Source: Sphingomonadaceae bacterium
GTDB taxonomy: Bacteria > Pseudomonadota > Alphaproteobacteria > Sphingomonadales > Sphingomonadaceae
NCBI GenBank assembly: GCA_009926135.1
Contig: RFPL01000015.1
Span: 1-64,000, forward strand
Length of the DNA: 64,000 nucleotides
Reading direction: 5' to 3'
Of the stretch, positions 39,473 to 47,410 are shown in pieces (the stretch's first letter is position 1; every line of letters starts with the position of its first letter). A program made the position numbers and the translations under genes. The notes beneath the pieces were generated by a model that saw nothing but the letters and a program-made list of their open reading frames with translations, ran no database searches and had not been told where the DNA came from.

Positions 39473-39973
39473 ATGTCCGACAGCGAAGAACCGCACCCCT
39501 CCGTCCCCGGCGCAGCGCCGTTGCCTGCGCCCGTCCGGTGTGGCGAGGTGGAACAGGTCGATCCCCCCGCCACCGCGCGCCACAACCAGTGGACCCGCCC
39601 GAAGATGGTGACCTTCCTGCGCGAGCTGGCGGCGACGCAGTCGGTCGCGGCGGCGGCGAAGGCGGTGGGGATGAGCCGGACCGCGGCCTATGGCCTGCGC
39701 AACCGGCTGCAGGGGCAGCCCTTTGCGATGGGCTGGGATCTGGCGCTGGAGTGCGGGATGCAGGCGTTGGCCCAGGCGCTGATGGACCGGGCGCTGCATG
39801 GCCAGGAAATACAGCATTACTATCACGGCGAGCTGGTCGGCACGACCCGCCGCTTTGACAACCGCCTGGCGCAATGGCTGCTGGCAAACCCCTACAAGGT
39901 GGCGCGCAAGCCGCTGGCACCGGAATATGCCCGCGGGTTCGAGCGGTTGCTGGAACAGGTCGCGGCCGGCTGA
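39473..39973 (+). CDS. Helix-turn-helix protein of unknown function
   Basis: A protein of 166 residues with a proline-rich N-terminal tail. A probable helix-turn-helix lies at about 46-80: VTFLRELAATQSVAAAAKAVGMSRTAAYGLRNR. The motif resembles those of phage terminase small subunits and other DNA-binding adaptors, but the remainder does not identify a family. The middle and C-terminal parts are tryptophan- and histidine-containing (ALHGQEIQHYYHGELVG, FDNRLAQWLLANPYKVARKP). Base composition has returned to the GC-rich norm. GAGGTG lies before the ATG. Confidence 0.72.
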   Translation: MSDSEEPHPSVPGAAPLPAPVRCGEVEQVDPPATARHNQWTRPKMVTFLRELAATQSVAAAAKAVGMSRTAAYGLRNRLQGQPFAMGWDLALECGMQALAQALMDRALHGQEIQHYYHGELVGTTRRFDNRLAQWLLANPYKVARKPLAPEYARGFERLLEQVAAG

Positions 39974-40123
39974 GGCGGCGGTGGTGTTTATTATTTTTCC
40001 GTGGTCGCCCGGCGCCGGAAAGCTGGCGGGAAAGCCCGGAATTGCGCGGCAAAACGCCTGTTGGAAGAAGCGGACGCCGTGTCAACTGTGTCAACCTGCG
40101 CGCAGGGCAGGCGGCACCGGGGC

Positions 40124-41170
40124 TTACGGGCGGCGGGTGCTTTCGCGGGCCAGCAGGGTGACCGGCACGCGGCGATCGCTGTTCGGCTCTCCGGCGATGG
40201 TTGCCAGCAGCTTGTCGACCAGCATGGCCCCGGCGGCGGCAAAGTCTGGCTGGATCGAGGACAGCGGCGGCATGGCATTGGCGCTGGCGCGGATGCCGTC
40301 GAAGCCGATCAGGCCGAGCCGGCCGGGGACGGCCACGCCGGCCTCGGACAGTTCGCGCAGGGTGCCGAGCGCGATCTCGTCACAGACGGCGAAGATGGCA
40401 TCGCACGGCAGGCCAGCCTCGATCAGCTGGCGTGCGGCGCGGCGGCCCTGTTCCTCGCGCGGCAGGCCTTCCTCGATCTCGACCAGGTGCGGGGTCAGCC
40501 CGGCTTCCTGCATCGCGGCGACATAGCCATCGTAGCGTTCCTTGAACTGGCGCTGGAGCGAGGCTTCGGAACCGATGCAGGCGGGGGCGCGATAGCCGGC
40601 CTCGATCAGGTGGCGGGTGGCGAGCAGAGCGCCGGCGTGGTTATCGCTGCGGATCCAGTCCAGCTCGTCAAACGGGCTGCCCCAGCAGACCAGCCGGGTG
40701 CCGCCGAGGCCAAGGTCGCGGTAATAGGTCCAGGCCGGCAGGTTCTGGGTCGTGCCGATCACGATCAGGCCATCGGCGCGGCGGCGGTCCTCATAGCGGC
40801 CGGAGAGGTTCTCCGGCCCGTCCTGGAACGAAACCAGCGTCTCGTACCCGCGGGTCGAGGCAGCGGCGCAGACCGTGCCGAGCAGCGCGTAAGTGAAGGG
40901 GTTGAGGTCCTTGCGGTCCTCGTCCGGCCGGCAGATCACCACCACGGCGAGGGTGGCGGTGCGGCCGGAACGGAGCCGGGCGGCGTTCTCGTCCACCGCG
41001 TAGTTGAGGCGGCGGGCGGCTTCGAACACGCGGGCGCGGGTCGCCTCGCTTACCACCGGGTCCCCGGCCAGCGCGCGGCTAACCGTGGACTGGCTTACGC
41101 CGGCTTCGGCCGCCACATCGAACGAGGTGACGCGGAAGGCGCGGGGCTTGGTGGTGGCGGTGTCCCCCAT
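40124..41170 (-). CDS. LacI-family transcriptional regulator
   Basis: A regulator of 348 residues. The DNA-binding domain has the diagnostic FDVAAEAGVSQSTVSRAL helix-turn-helix (about 17-34) and hinge RVFEAARRLNYAVDENAARLR. A periplasmic-binding-protein-like effector domain follows. LacI proteins usually repress sugar or carbon-source genes. The gene lies 10 bases downstream of the SDR dehydrogenase on the same strand, so it probably regulates its own operon. The inducer is not identifiable. Confidence 0.93.
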   Translation of the reverse strand: MGDTATTKPRAFRVTSFDVAAEAGVSQSTVSRALAGDPVVSEATRARVFEAARRLNYAVDENAARLRSGRTATLAVVVICRPDEDRKDLNPFTYALLGTVCAAASTRGYETLVSFQDGPENLSGRYEDRRRADGLIVIGTTQNLPAWTYYRDLGLGGTRLVCWGSPFDELDWIRSDNHAGALLATRHLIEAGYRAPACIGSEASLQRQFKERYDGYVAAMQEAGLTPHLVEIEEGLPREEQGRRAARQLIEAGLPCDAIFAVCDEIALGTLRELSEAGVAVPGRLGLIGFDGIRASANAMPPLSSIQPDFAAAGAMLVDKLLATIAGEPNSDRRVPVTLLARESTRRP

Positions 41171-41180
41171 GGCCCGTGGG

Positions 41181-41963
41181 TTACATCGCCGAAATGCCGC
41201 CGTCGAGCTTGAGCTCGGCGCCGGTCATGAAGCGGCTCTCGTCGCTGGCGAGGTAGAGCACGCCGTTGGCGATGTCGTCTGGCTGGCCGACTCGCTTCAA
41301 GGGGATCTGGCGGGCCAGCTTGTCCATGATCACGTCCTTGGCCTTGCCCGAGGAGGCGACCATGCCATCGAGGATCGGGGTATCGATGAAGGTCGGGTGG
41401 ACGGAGTTGCAGCGGATGTCCCAGCCCATCTTGGCGCAGTACAGCGCGACCGACTTGGACAGCATCCACACCGCCGCCTTGCTAGCGTTGTAGCCGGGCA
41501 TGGTATCGGACGCGATCAGGCCGGCGATCGAGGAGATGTTGATGATCGAGCCGGGCTGGTTGTCCTTCAGCAGCGGCATAGCCTTCTGGCAGCCGAGGAA
41601 GACCGAATCGACGTTGACGGCAAAGCCCTTGTGCCAATCGGCCAGGGTGCAGGTCTCGATGTTGCCGCGCACCCCGATCCCGGCGTTGTTGACGAGGACC
41701 GAAAGCCCGCCGAGCGCCTTGGCGGCGTATTCGATCGCGGCGACCCACTGGTCTTCGCTGGTGACATCGAGCGCGACCGAGAAGGCGGTGCCGGCGCCGA
41801 GTTCGGCATTGATTGCCTCAGCCTGCTGGGCGGCGCCTGCGGCGTTGATGTCGGCGAGCAGCACGGTGGCACCTTCGCGCGCCAGCATCATCGCCTGGGC
41901 AGCGCCCAGTCCCTGTGCCGCGCCGGTGATCAGTGCCTTCTTGCCCGCAACCCGTCCTGCCAT
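41181..41963 (-). CDS. Short-chain dehydrogenase/reductase (SDR)
   Basis: A classical SDR of 260 residues. The cofactor motif is TGAAQGLG (13-20), with Asp38 in LLADIN suggesting a preference for NAD(H). NNAG is at 92-95. The catalytic residues are S145, Y158 and K162 (NISS and YNASK). The C-terminal LKLDGGISAM is typical. The substrate is an alcohol or ketone that cannot be specified. It is first in a two-gene operon with the LacI regulator. GGGAGAGGA precedes the start. Confidence 0.92.
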   Translation of the reverse strand: MAGRVAGKKALITGAAQGLGAAQAMMLAREGATVLLADINAAGAAQQAEAINAELGAGTAFSVALDVTSEDQWVAAIEYAAKALGGLSVLVNNAGIGVRGNIETCTLADWHKGFAVNVDSVFLGCQKAMPLLKDNQPGSIINISSIAGLIASDTMPGYNASKAAVWMLSKSVALYCAKMGWDIRCNSVHPTFIDTPILDGMVASSGKAKDVIMDKLARQIPLKRVGQPDDIANGVLYLASDESRFMTGAELKLDGGISAM

Positions 41964-42035
41964 GTCGTCCTCTCCCTGTTCTTGGCCGAGTGGATAGCGG
42001 CAATCGGAAGGGTTGGCGAGGGGGCGTTCGGCGCT

Positions 42036-42566
42036 TTACCCGAGGAGTTGCGGCCCGAGCAGGAGCAGCAGCTTGACGTCCATCGCATCGCCCCTGGCGC
42101 GGCGTTCGGCGATGAAGGCGGGAAGGTTGCCGCGGGGTACGCGGTGGACGGTGATCTGCTCGCTCTCGGTCCCGCCGCCCGGGCCGACCCTGGTCAGGTC
42201 GTGGGCGCGCAGCAGGGTGAAGCTCTCGCTGACCATGCCGGGGGAGGAGTGAAACTCGCCCAGCACCTCGATCCGCCCGGCGCGGTAGCCGGTCTCTTCC
42301 TCAAGCTCGCGGGCGGCGGCATCGGCGGGGTCTTCGCCCTCGGTCTCGTCACCGATCAGGCCGGCGGGCAGTTCGATGCAGGCGCGGCCGAGCGGGACGC
42401 GGTACTGCTCGACCAGGATGACATGGTCGTCCGGGTCGATCGCGATGATGACAGCGGCGCGGATGCCGCGCGCGCGGCTGACGTACTCCCAACGCCCGCG
42501 GGTCTTGGCGACGATGTACTTGCCTTGCCAGTGGACCTGTTCGGGCGCGTCCTGATCCAGGCTCAT
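42036..42566 (-). CDS. NUDIX hydrolase (ADP-ribose pyrophosphatase-like)
   Basis: A protein of 176 residues with a complete Nudix box: GDETEGEDPADAAARELEEE followed by TGY, i.e. G-x5-E-x7-REL-x-EE-x-G. The preceding VILVEQYRVPLGRACIELPAG is the ADP-ribose pyrophosphatase-type pattern. FHSSPGMVSES further supports this subgroup. It hydrolyses nucleoside diphosphates linked to another moiety. Its ATG overlaps the stop of the upstream TPM-domain gene as ATGA. Confidence 0.9.
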   Translation of the reverse strand: MSLDQDAPEQVHWQGKYIVAKTRGRWEYVSRARGIRAAVIIAIDPDDHVILVEQYRVPLGRACIELPAGLIGDETEGEDPADAAARELEEETGYRAGRIEVLGEFHSSPGMVSESFTLLRAHDLTRVGPGGGTESEQITVHRVPRGNLPAFIAERRARGDAMDVKLLLLLGPQLLG

Positions 42567-43249
42567 ACCTCGATCACCCGGTCCGGCAGTTCGTTCTGGT
42601 CATCGGCGGCGCGCGGGAAGTGCTGGGCAAGGACTGCGCCGACCTTCTCGATCGCGCCGACTAGTCCGCCAGCCAGGTCATCGGCGCGCAGGCCCTTTAG
42701 CAGGGCGGCCATGGCCTCGCCCCAGACTTCGGGGCTGACCTTGCCGGCGATGGCGGCGTCGGCCACGATCTCGGCGCGGTGTTCGGCCATGCTGACGTAG
42801 ATCAGGATGCCGGTGCGGCCATGGGTGCGGCGTTCGGCCCCGACCTTGAAGCAGGTTTCGGCGCGGGCGCGGACCCGCGCGGCCTTGATCAAGCCGGGCA
42901 CCAGCCAGAACTTCAGTGGTCGCCACAGTTGCAGCAGCACCATGCCAAGGAATTTCAGGATCGCGACAGTTGCGGCGAGGGTGAAGATCCCCTGCGGCGT
43001 CCACTCGCGGCCCCAGTCACCCAGCACGCGGTCGTAAAGCCCCAGGTAGAACGCCGGGAACAGCGACAGCATGGTCAGCGCGGTCATCGCCACTAGCGCG
43101 GCCCAGGCCAGTGCGACGTCGGCATAGCCATCTGACTGGTCGGTCACGATGGTGACGATTTCGCCAGCGCTGCTGCTTTCAGCCGCGGCAACCGCTGTCG
43201 ATACAGTTTCATGCTCGGCCGGGGTGAGGTGGATTGCGCCTTTTGCCAT
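42563..43249 (-). CDS. TPM-domain membrane protein
   Basis: A protein of 228 residues. Two to three hydrophobic helices lie in the middle (ALAWAALVAMTALTMLSLF and FTLAATVAILKFLGMVLL). The N-terminus begins with HLTPAEHETVSTAVAAAE, and the C-terminal half is TPM-like: RTHGRTGILIYVSMAEHRAEIVAD, KVSPEVWGEAM. Related proteins (TPM_phosphatase) occur next to LemA in many bacteria. Its start overlaps the stop of the upstream TPM gene as TAATG. Confidence 0.83.
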   Translation of the reverse strand: MAKGAIHLTPAEHETVSTAVAAAESSSAGEIVTIVTDQSDGYADVALAWAALVAMTALTMLSLFPAFYLGLYDRVLGDWGREWTPQGIFTLAATVAILKFLGMVLLQLWRPLKFWLVPGLIKAARVRARAETCFKVGAERRTHGRTGILIYVSMAEHRAEIVADAAIAGKVSPEVWGEAMAALLKGLRADDLAGGLVGAIEKVGAVLAQHFPRAADDQNELPDRVIEV

Positions 43250-44058
43250 TACCAGCCCCCCGATGCGCCGCCGCCGCCAGAGCCGCCGCCGCCGAAGCCG
43301 CCAAAGCCGCCGCCGCCACCGCCACCGCCGAAGTCGAAACCGCCGCCGCCGCCGCCGCGATTGGCATGATGCAGGATCTCGCTGACACCCCAGAGCACGA
43401 TCCCGGGATCGATCCCGCTGCGGCGATATCCGCGCCGGCGCCGGCCGAACATCAGCATGAAGAACAGGATCATCATGATCCAGAAAATGACCGCACCGCC
43501 GCTGGTTTCCCCGCCGCCCTTGCGCCGGGCCGCTTCGGCCGCCGCAGCAGCTTCTGCAACGGCCTTGGCTTCGGCTGGATTGCGATCAAGCTGGGCGATT
43601 GCGGTGTCGATGCCCGCGTTGATCCCGCCCGGCAGATCGCCGGCCTTGAAGCGCGGGGTGATTTCGCCGCGGATGATGCGCGCGGCGTAAACGTCCGGGA
43701 AGATACCGTGGAGGCCGTAGCCCGTCTCGAACCGCACCTTGCGTTCGTTGGGTGCGACCAGCAGCAACAGGCCCTGGTCCGTTTCCTTGCCGCCGATGCC
43801 CCAGGCTTCGAACAGCTTGACCGCGTAGAGCTCAATCGTCTCGCCGTCGAGTGAAGGGACAGTGGCGACAACCACGGCGCGCCCGGTGCGCTGGTTGTAT
43901 TCGCGCAGCTTGGCATCGAGCGCGGCTTCATCGCCATCCGGGATGATGCTGGCGGCATCCAGCACCGGGCCTTCCGGTCGGGCGGGATAAGCGGCCTCCG
44001 CCGCGCTGGCACCAAGGAGGGCCAGCGCGGCGAGCAGCCCGGTCAGGATAAAGCGCAT
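43249..44058 (-). CDS. Secreted TPM-domain protein with glycine-rich tail
   Basis: A 269-residue protein with a signal peptide (MRFILTGLLAALALLGASAAEA). A TPM domain follows (about 25-155: DAASIIPDGDEAALDAKL, GIGGKETDQGLLLLV, RKVRFETGYGLHGIFPD). A membrane helix comes next (IFWIMMILFFMLMFG), then a strikingly glycine-rich C-terminus (GGGGGGFDFGGGGG and similar). TPM proteins are membrane-associated; some have acid phosphatase activity in plants (TLP18.3). The tail is common in bacterial homologues. Confidence 0.88.
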   Translation of the reverse strand: MRFILTGLLAALALLGASAAEAAYPARPEGPVLDAASIIPDGDEAALDAKLREYNQRTGRAVVVATVPSLDGETIELYAVKLFEAWGIGGKETDQGLLLLVAPNERKVRFETGYGLHGIFPDVYAARIIRGEITPRFKAGDLPGGINAGIDTAIAQLDRNPAEAKAVAEAAAAAEAARRKGGGETSGGAVIFWIMMILFFMLMFGRRRRGYRRSGIDPGIVLWGVSEILHHANRGGGGGGFDFGGGGGGGGFGGFGGGGSGGGGASGGW

Positions 44059-44084
44059 CGCGCGCGTCCCCGTTGCTCCCGCGA

Positions 44085-44759
44085 TCAGTTCGCGGCTGCT
44101 GCGGACGAGGCCGGAGCGGCGTTGTCATTTGCGCCGGGGGCCGGGGCGGCCGGGCCAGTGCCGAAATTGACCTTGGGCGCTGCGGAAGCGCCCGGATCGG
44201 CCTTGAACCCGATCATCGGCTTGGCACCGTAAATCACCTTGGCACCGATCGCGTCGGGGAAGGTGCGGATCGTGGTGTTATACTCCTGAACGGCTTCGTT
44301 GTAGCGCATGCGGGCCACGTTGATCTGGTTCTCGGTACCTTCCAACTGCGCCATCAGGTCTGCAAAGCGGGCTTGGCTCTGCAGCTGGGGATAGTTCTCG
44401 ACCACGGTTCGCAACTGACCCAGCGCCTGGGTCAACTGGTTCTGCGCGCTCTGGAACTTCTCGAAAGTGGCGGGGTCGGAAAGGTCCTCTGTGCGCACGT
44501 TGATCGACGTCGCCGCGGCGCGGGCATTGGTGACGTTGGTCAGGATCGTGGTTTCCGAAGCCGCAGCAGCCTTGGCGGTTTCGACCAGGTTGGGCACCAG
44601 GTCGGCGCGGCGCTGATAGGCGCTTTCGACATCGGACCACTTGGCCTTGGCAGCTTCCTCAGCGGTCGGAACCGAATTGATGCCGCACCCTGCCAAGGCG
44701 GCAGCAGCGGCGGCAACCAAGGCAAGGCGGCCAAAACGGCGGACAATCGCAGCGGTCAT
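44085..44759 (-). CDS. lemA: LemA-family lipoprotein-like protein
   Basis: A LemA-family protein of 224 residues. A lipobox-like LAGC ends the signal segment. It is followed by the family block ESAYQRRADLVPNLVETAKAAAASE, then EKFQSAQNQLTQALGQLRTVVENYPQLQSQARFADLMAQLEGTE and RYNEAVQEYNTTIRTFP. The function of LemA is unknown. Genes for LemA and TPM proteins often occur together, as here. ATGs at 44768 and 44759 are both possible; 44759 is preferred because AAGGGA lies 8 bases before it. Confidence 0.88.
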   Translation of the reverse strand: MTAAIVRRFGRLALVAAAAAALAGCGINSVPTAEEAAKAKWSDVESAYQRRADLVPNLVETAKAAAASETTILTNVTNARAAATSINVRTEDLSDPATFEKFQSAQNQLTQALGQLRTVVENYPQLQSQARFADLMAQLEGTENQINVARMRYNEAVQEYNTTIRTFPDAIGAKVIYGAKPMIGFKADPGASAAPKVNFGTGPAAPAPGANDNAAPASSAAAAN

Positions 44760-44938
44760 GCAGGGCATCCCTTTTTCAAGGCGGCCCACCCGGCCGCGAC
44801 TGTTCATGGATGTAGCGTGGGCTGCGCCCGGTTCAAGCGGCGCACGCAGAAATCGTTTTCCTGCAATTGATTGTTGTGAGCCGGGGTCTTTCGTGGCAGT
44901 TTTTACCTATTGGCGGGAATGAGTGGAGGGGACGCAAT

Positions 44939-45346
44939 ATGCTTAGCGAATTCAAAGCCTTTATCGCGCGCGGCAATGTGCTGGATCTGGCGGTCGGCGT
45001 GATCATTGGCGCGGCCTTTGGCAAGATCGTATCATCGCTGACGGACGATGTGATCATGCCCGTGATCGGCTTCATCACCGGCGGGGTCGATTTTTCGAAC
45101 AAGTACACCGTGCTGGCGGGTGAAGCCCCCGCCGGAGCTACGCTGGCGGCGGCCAAGGCGGCCGGCGCGACCGTGATTGCCTGGGGCAGCTTCATCACCG
45201 CGGTGATCAACTTCCTGATCCTGGCCTTCGTGATTTTCCTGATCGTGCGCCAGGCCAGCAAGCTGATGCCGCCGCCGCCGGCTGCCACCGGGCCGAGCGA
45301 GGTCGAACTGCTTACCGAGATCAGGGACGTGCTCAAGAAGGGCTGA
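44939..45346 (+). CDS. mscL: Large-conductance mechanosensitive channel
   Basis: An inner-membrane channel of 135 residues that opens at high membrane tension to protect against osmotic downshock. The N-terminal helix [34 protein letters not shown] is highly typical. The second membrane helix [18 protein letters not shown] is followed by the cytoplasmic C-terminal helix [14 protein letters not shown]. Length is normal. A strong terminator follows immediately. Confidence 0.95.
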   Translation: MLSEFKAFIARGNVLDLAVGVIIGAAFGKIVSSLTDDVIMPVIGFITGGVDFSNKYTVLAGEAPAGATLAAAKAAGATVIAWGSFITAVINFLILAFVIFLIVRQASKLMPPPPAATGPSEVELLTEIRDVLKKG

Positions 45347-45367
45347 TTTGCGGTGGGTCGCAAACGG

Positions 45368-45397
45368 AAAGGGCGGGGGCCTAGCTCCCGCCCTTTT
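45368..45397 (+). terminator. Intrinsic terminator after mscL
   Basis: AAAGGGCGGG at 45368-45377 pairs with CCCGCCCTTT at 45387-45396 across a 9-base loop. The stem ends in a T-run (TTTT), 22 bases after the mscL stop. It separates mscL from the tmRNA gene. Confidence 0.85.
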
Positions 45398-45422
45398 CAT
45401 TTGAGGCGCGCTATCCTATATT
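45394..45422 (+). promoter_or_regulatory. Possible tmRNA promoter
   Basis: TTTTCA (45394-45399) and TATATT (45417-45422) are separated by 17 bases and would place the transcript start near 45429, at the expected 5' end of the tmRNA gene. The -35 box overlaps the terminator T-run and is a weak match. Confidence 0.35.
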
Positions 45423-45428
45423 GGTTCT

Positions 45429-45805
45429 TGCCGGGTTCGCCCGGCTATGGCGATAAATTGCGGCGTGCAATAGATGCAGCGGACCCGGGGGCGGTACCCG
45501 GCGGCTCCACCATCACCCTCCCGTTTCGGCGGGTCTCTGTTGTCGCAGAGGTGTTGACGGGGCCGAACTAGGATCGACGTGTGTTGAAAAGCGCAGTTTT
45601 CGCCCGGGCTGAGTAACCCGTTCAAGGCTCAAAACTCACAAGTGCCAACGACAACGAAGCACTTGCTCTCGCGGCGTAATGTGACGGCCTAACGGCCTGA
45701 ATTTACAAAACGACAGCACGGTTCGGACCGAACCGGGTAACAGAATCGGAAACCGGGCGTCCGGGGGTACGTAGCAACAGAAACCCCCACTCACTCCATC
45801 GCGGC
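45429..45805 (+). ncRNA. ssrA: Permuted two-piece tmRNA
   Basis: The gene encodes the acceptor part first, ending CGGCTCCACCA at 45512. The coding part begins GGGGCCG at 45559. These ends pair as the acceptor stem, with the 46 bases between removed from the precursor. The tag reading frame is 45644-45679: GCC AAC GAC AAC GAA GCA CTT GCT CTC GCG GCG TAA, which encodes ANDNEALALAA. The tag rescues stalled ribosomes and targets products for ClpXP-type proteolysis. This order is the hallmark of alphaproteobacterial tmRNA. The outer boundaries are approximate. Confidence 0.92.
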
Positions 45806-45815
45806 ACCAATGGCT

Positions 45816-46049
45816 TCAGGCTGCGTCTTGCGCCTGCCGTTGTTCGTGCTTGATGCAGTCGAGGATTTTTGCACCGGCCATGAACACCGCGCCGGTACAG
45901 GCCAGAAACAGCAGCTTGCCGCCAAAGCCCGGGAACTGCGTCAGGTAGACCGAGCCGCGCTCTACCGCACCCAGCGCCAGCGCATAGATGATGAGATACG
46001 CCTCGAGCGGGGTCTTGATCACGAATAGCCGGCTGATCTTCTGCAGCAT
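45816..46049 (-). CDS. Small membrane protein of unknown function
   Basis: A 77-residue protein starting MLQKISRLFVIKTPLEAYL at an ATG preceded by GAGGGA. Two hydrophobic helices are visible (EAYLIIYALALGAV and GKLLFLACTGAVFMAGAKIL), and the C-terminus is charged (CIKHEQRQAQDAA). I recognise no family. It converges on the tmRNA gene. Confidence 0.68.
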   Translation of the reverse strand: MLQKISRLFVIKTPLEAYLIIYALALGAVERGSVYLTQFPGFGGKLLFLACTGAVFMAGAKILDCIKHEQRQAQDAA

Positions 46050-46156
46050 AGTCCCTCGCCCTTGCTTAACGGTCGTGGCAGCAATCATCATGCCAGTTCA
46101 GGACATCCGCGCAAGGGACTGGTTAACTGCCTGTCCCATTGTAAGGCACTTCGACA

Positions 46157-47407
46157 TTAAATGAGTTCGAGGAGATCGAGCGCAGCAAGCAAGGCCTGCC
46201 GGGCGGCGACAAGCTGTTCGGCCAATGCGGGATCGCCCAGCTGGTCGGGCCGGATCGCCTCGGGCCAGTGAGCGGCGATCACTGCCTCGATCCGTGCGAC
46301 CTTGGCTTCATCCAGCAGAAAGCGCGGATCGACAGTCGCCGGATCGGCAACAACCCGCAGCCGCAGACAGGCCGGACCGCCGCCATTGGCCATCGACTGG
46401 CGCACGTCCACCGGCAGCACCTGGCGAATCGGACCGTTGCTGGCCAGCATCGCGTCGAGCCAGGCGCGCACCGAAGGGTGCTCCCAGGCTTCGAGCGGGA
46501 TCACCAGGCCCATCTCGCCCGAAGGCAGGGTGAGCAGCTGGGCGTTGAACAAGTAGCTCTTGATCGCATCGGCCAGGCTGACCGCCTCGGCCGGAACGAT
46601 CACGATCTCCGCCTCGGGGAGCACGTCCCGGATCGCCGCGTAAGTGCCCGCGGGATCGGCGAAGGCCAGTTCATGCGTGAACAACACACGCTCATTGGCC
46701 ACCGCGACCACGTCGTTGTGGAACGCCCCGGCGGCGATCGCTTGCGGGTTCTGCTCAACGAACAGGGTGTGCGCCGGATCGAGTCCGTGGAGGCGTGCGA
46801 CCGCGCGGCTGGCTTGTTCATGCTGGCGGGCGGGGAAGGGGCCACCGCTCTTGCCATAGACAAAGATTTCAAGTCCCGGATCGCCGTGGCCGGTGCCCAT
46901 CCGCATGTGATTGGCCGCGCCCTCATCGCCGAAACAGGCCGGGACAGCATCGTGGACCGCAAAGTGTGCCGCATCGGCAAAGGCGGCCCGCAATTGCTTC
47001 ACGGTATCGGGCCATTCCTGGCTGCGGTGCGGCATGGTGACAAGGTTTGCTGCGGTCAGGTGACAGCGGCCATCGGCAGTATCGGGTGCAGGCGATACGG
47101 TTGCTGCATTGGCCGTCCACATCGAGCTGGCCGACCAGGCGGCGGCGAGCAGCCGGCGGTCTTCGCTGCCGTCCGCACCAATGGCGTTCAGGAACGCTGC
47201 GTTGGGGCGGGGAAGTGGCAGCAGGAAGCCCTGGACCAGCCCTAGCGCCAGGTTGTGCCGCATCTTGTCCAGCCCCTGCAGCGCGGCGGCGCGCGGGTAG
47301 GACGTGTCTCCGGCATTGCTGGCCGAAGCGATGTTGCCCAGGCTAAGCCCGGCATAGTTGTGGCTTGGGCCGACGATCCCGTCGAAGTTGATTTCAACCA
47401 GGCTCAT
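46157..47407 (-). CDS. astB: N-succinylarginine dihydrolase
   Basis: The second step of the arginine succinyltransferase pathway, converting N2-succinylarginine to succinylornithine, CO2 and two ammonia. The N-terminus EINFDGIVGPSHNYAGLSLGN is diagnostic. Further typical segments include LTAANLVTMPHRSQEW, HNDVVAVANERVLFTHELAF, and QSMANGGGPACLRLRVV, containing the catalytic cysteine. It has 416 residues, close to the usual 440. It lies three bases after astA ends. Confidence 0.95.
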   Translation of the reverse strand: MSLVEINFDGIVGPSHNYAGLSLGNIASASNAGDTSYPRAAALQGLDKMRHNLALGLVQGFLLPLPRPNAAFLNAIGADGSEDRRLLAAAWSASSMWTANAATVSPAPDTADGRCHLTAANLVTMPHRSQEWPDTVKQLRAAFADAAHFAVHDAVPACFGDEGAANHMRMGTGHGDPGLEIFVYGKSGGPFPARQHEQASRAVARLHGLDPAHTLFVEQNPQAIAAGAFHNDVVAVANERVLFTHELAFADPAGTYAAIRDVLPEAEIVIVPAEAVSLADAIKSYLFNAQLLTLPSGEMGLVIPLEAWEHPSVRAWLDAMLASNGPIRQVLPVDVRQSMANGGGPACLRLRVVADPATVDPRFLLDEAKVARIEAVIAAHWPEAIRPDQLGDPALAEQLVAARQALLAALDLLELI

Positions 47408-47410
47408 GGC

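Noticed and set aside
38036..39973. Prophage or integrative element
   Set aside because: No integrase, capsid, portal, repressor pair or terminal repeats were found around the AT-rich gene. Only the displaced uvrA tail hints at an integration event.
43249..43360. Short GC-rich repeat looking like a minisatellite
   Set aside because: It encodes the glycine-rich tail of the TPM-domain protein in frame. It is a coding repeat.
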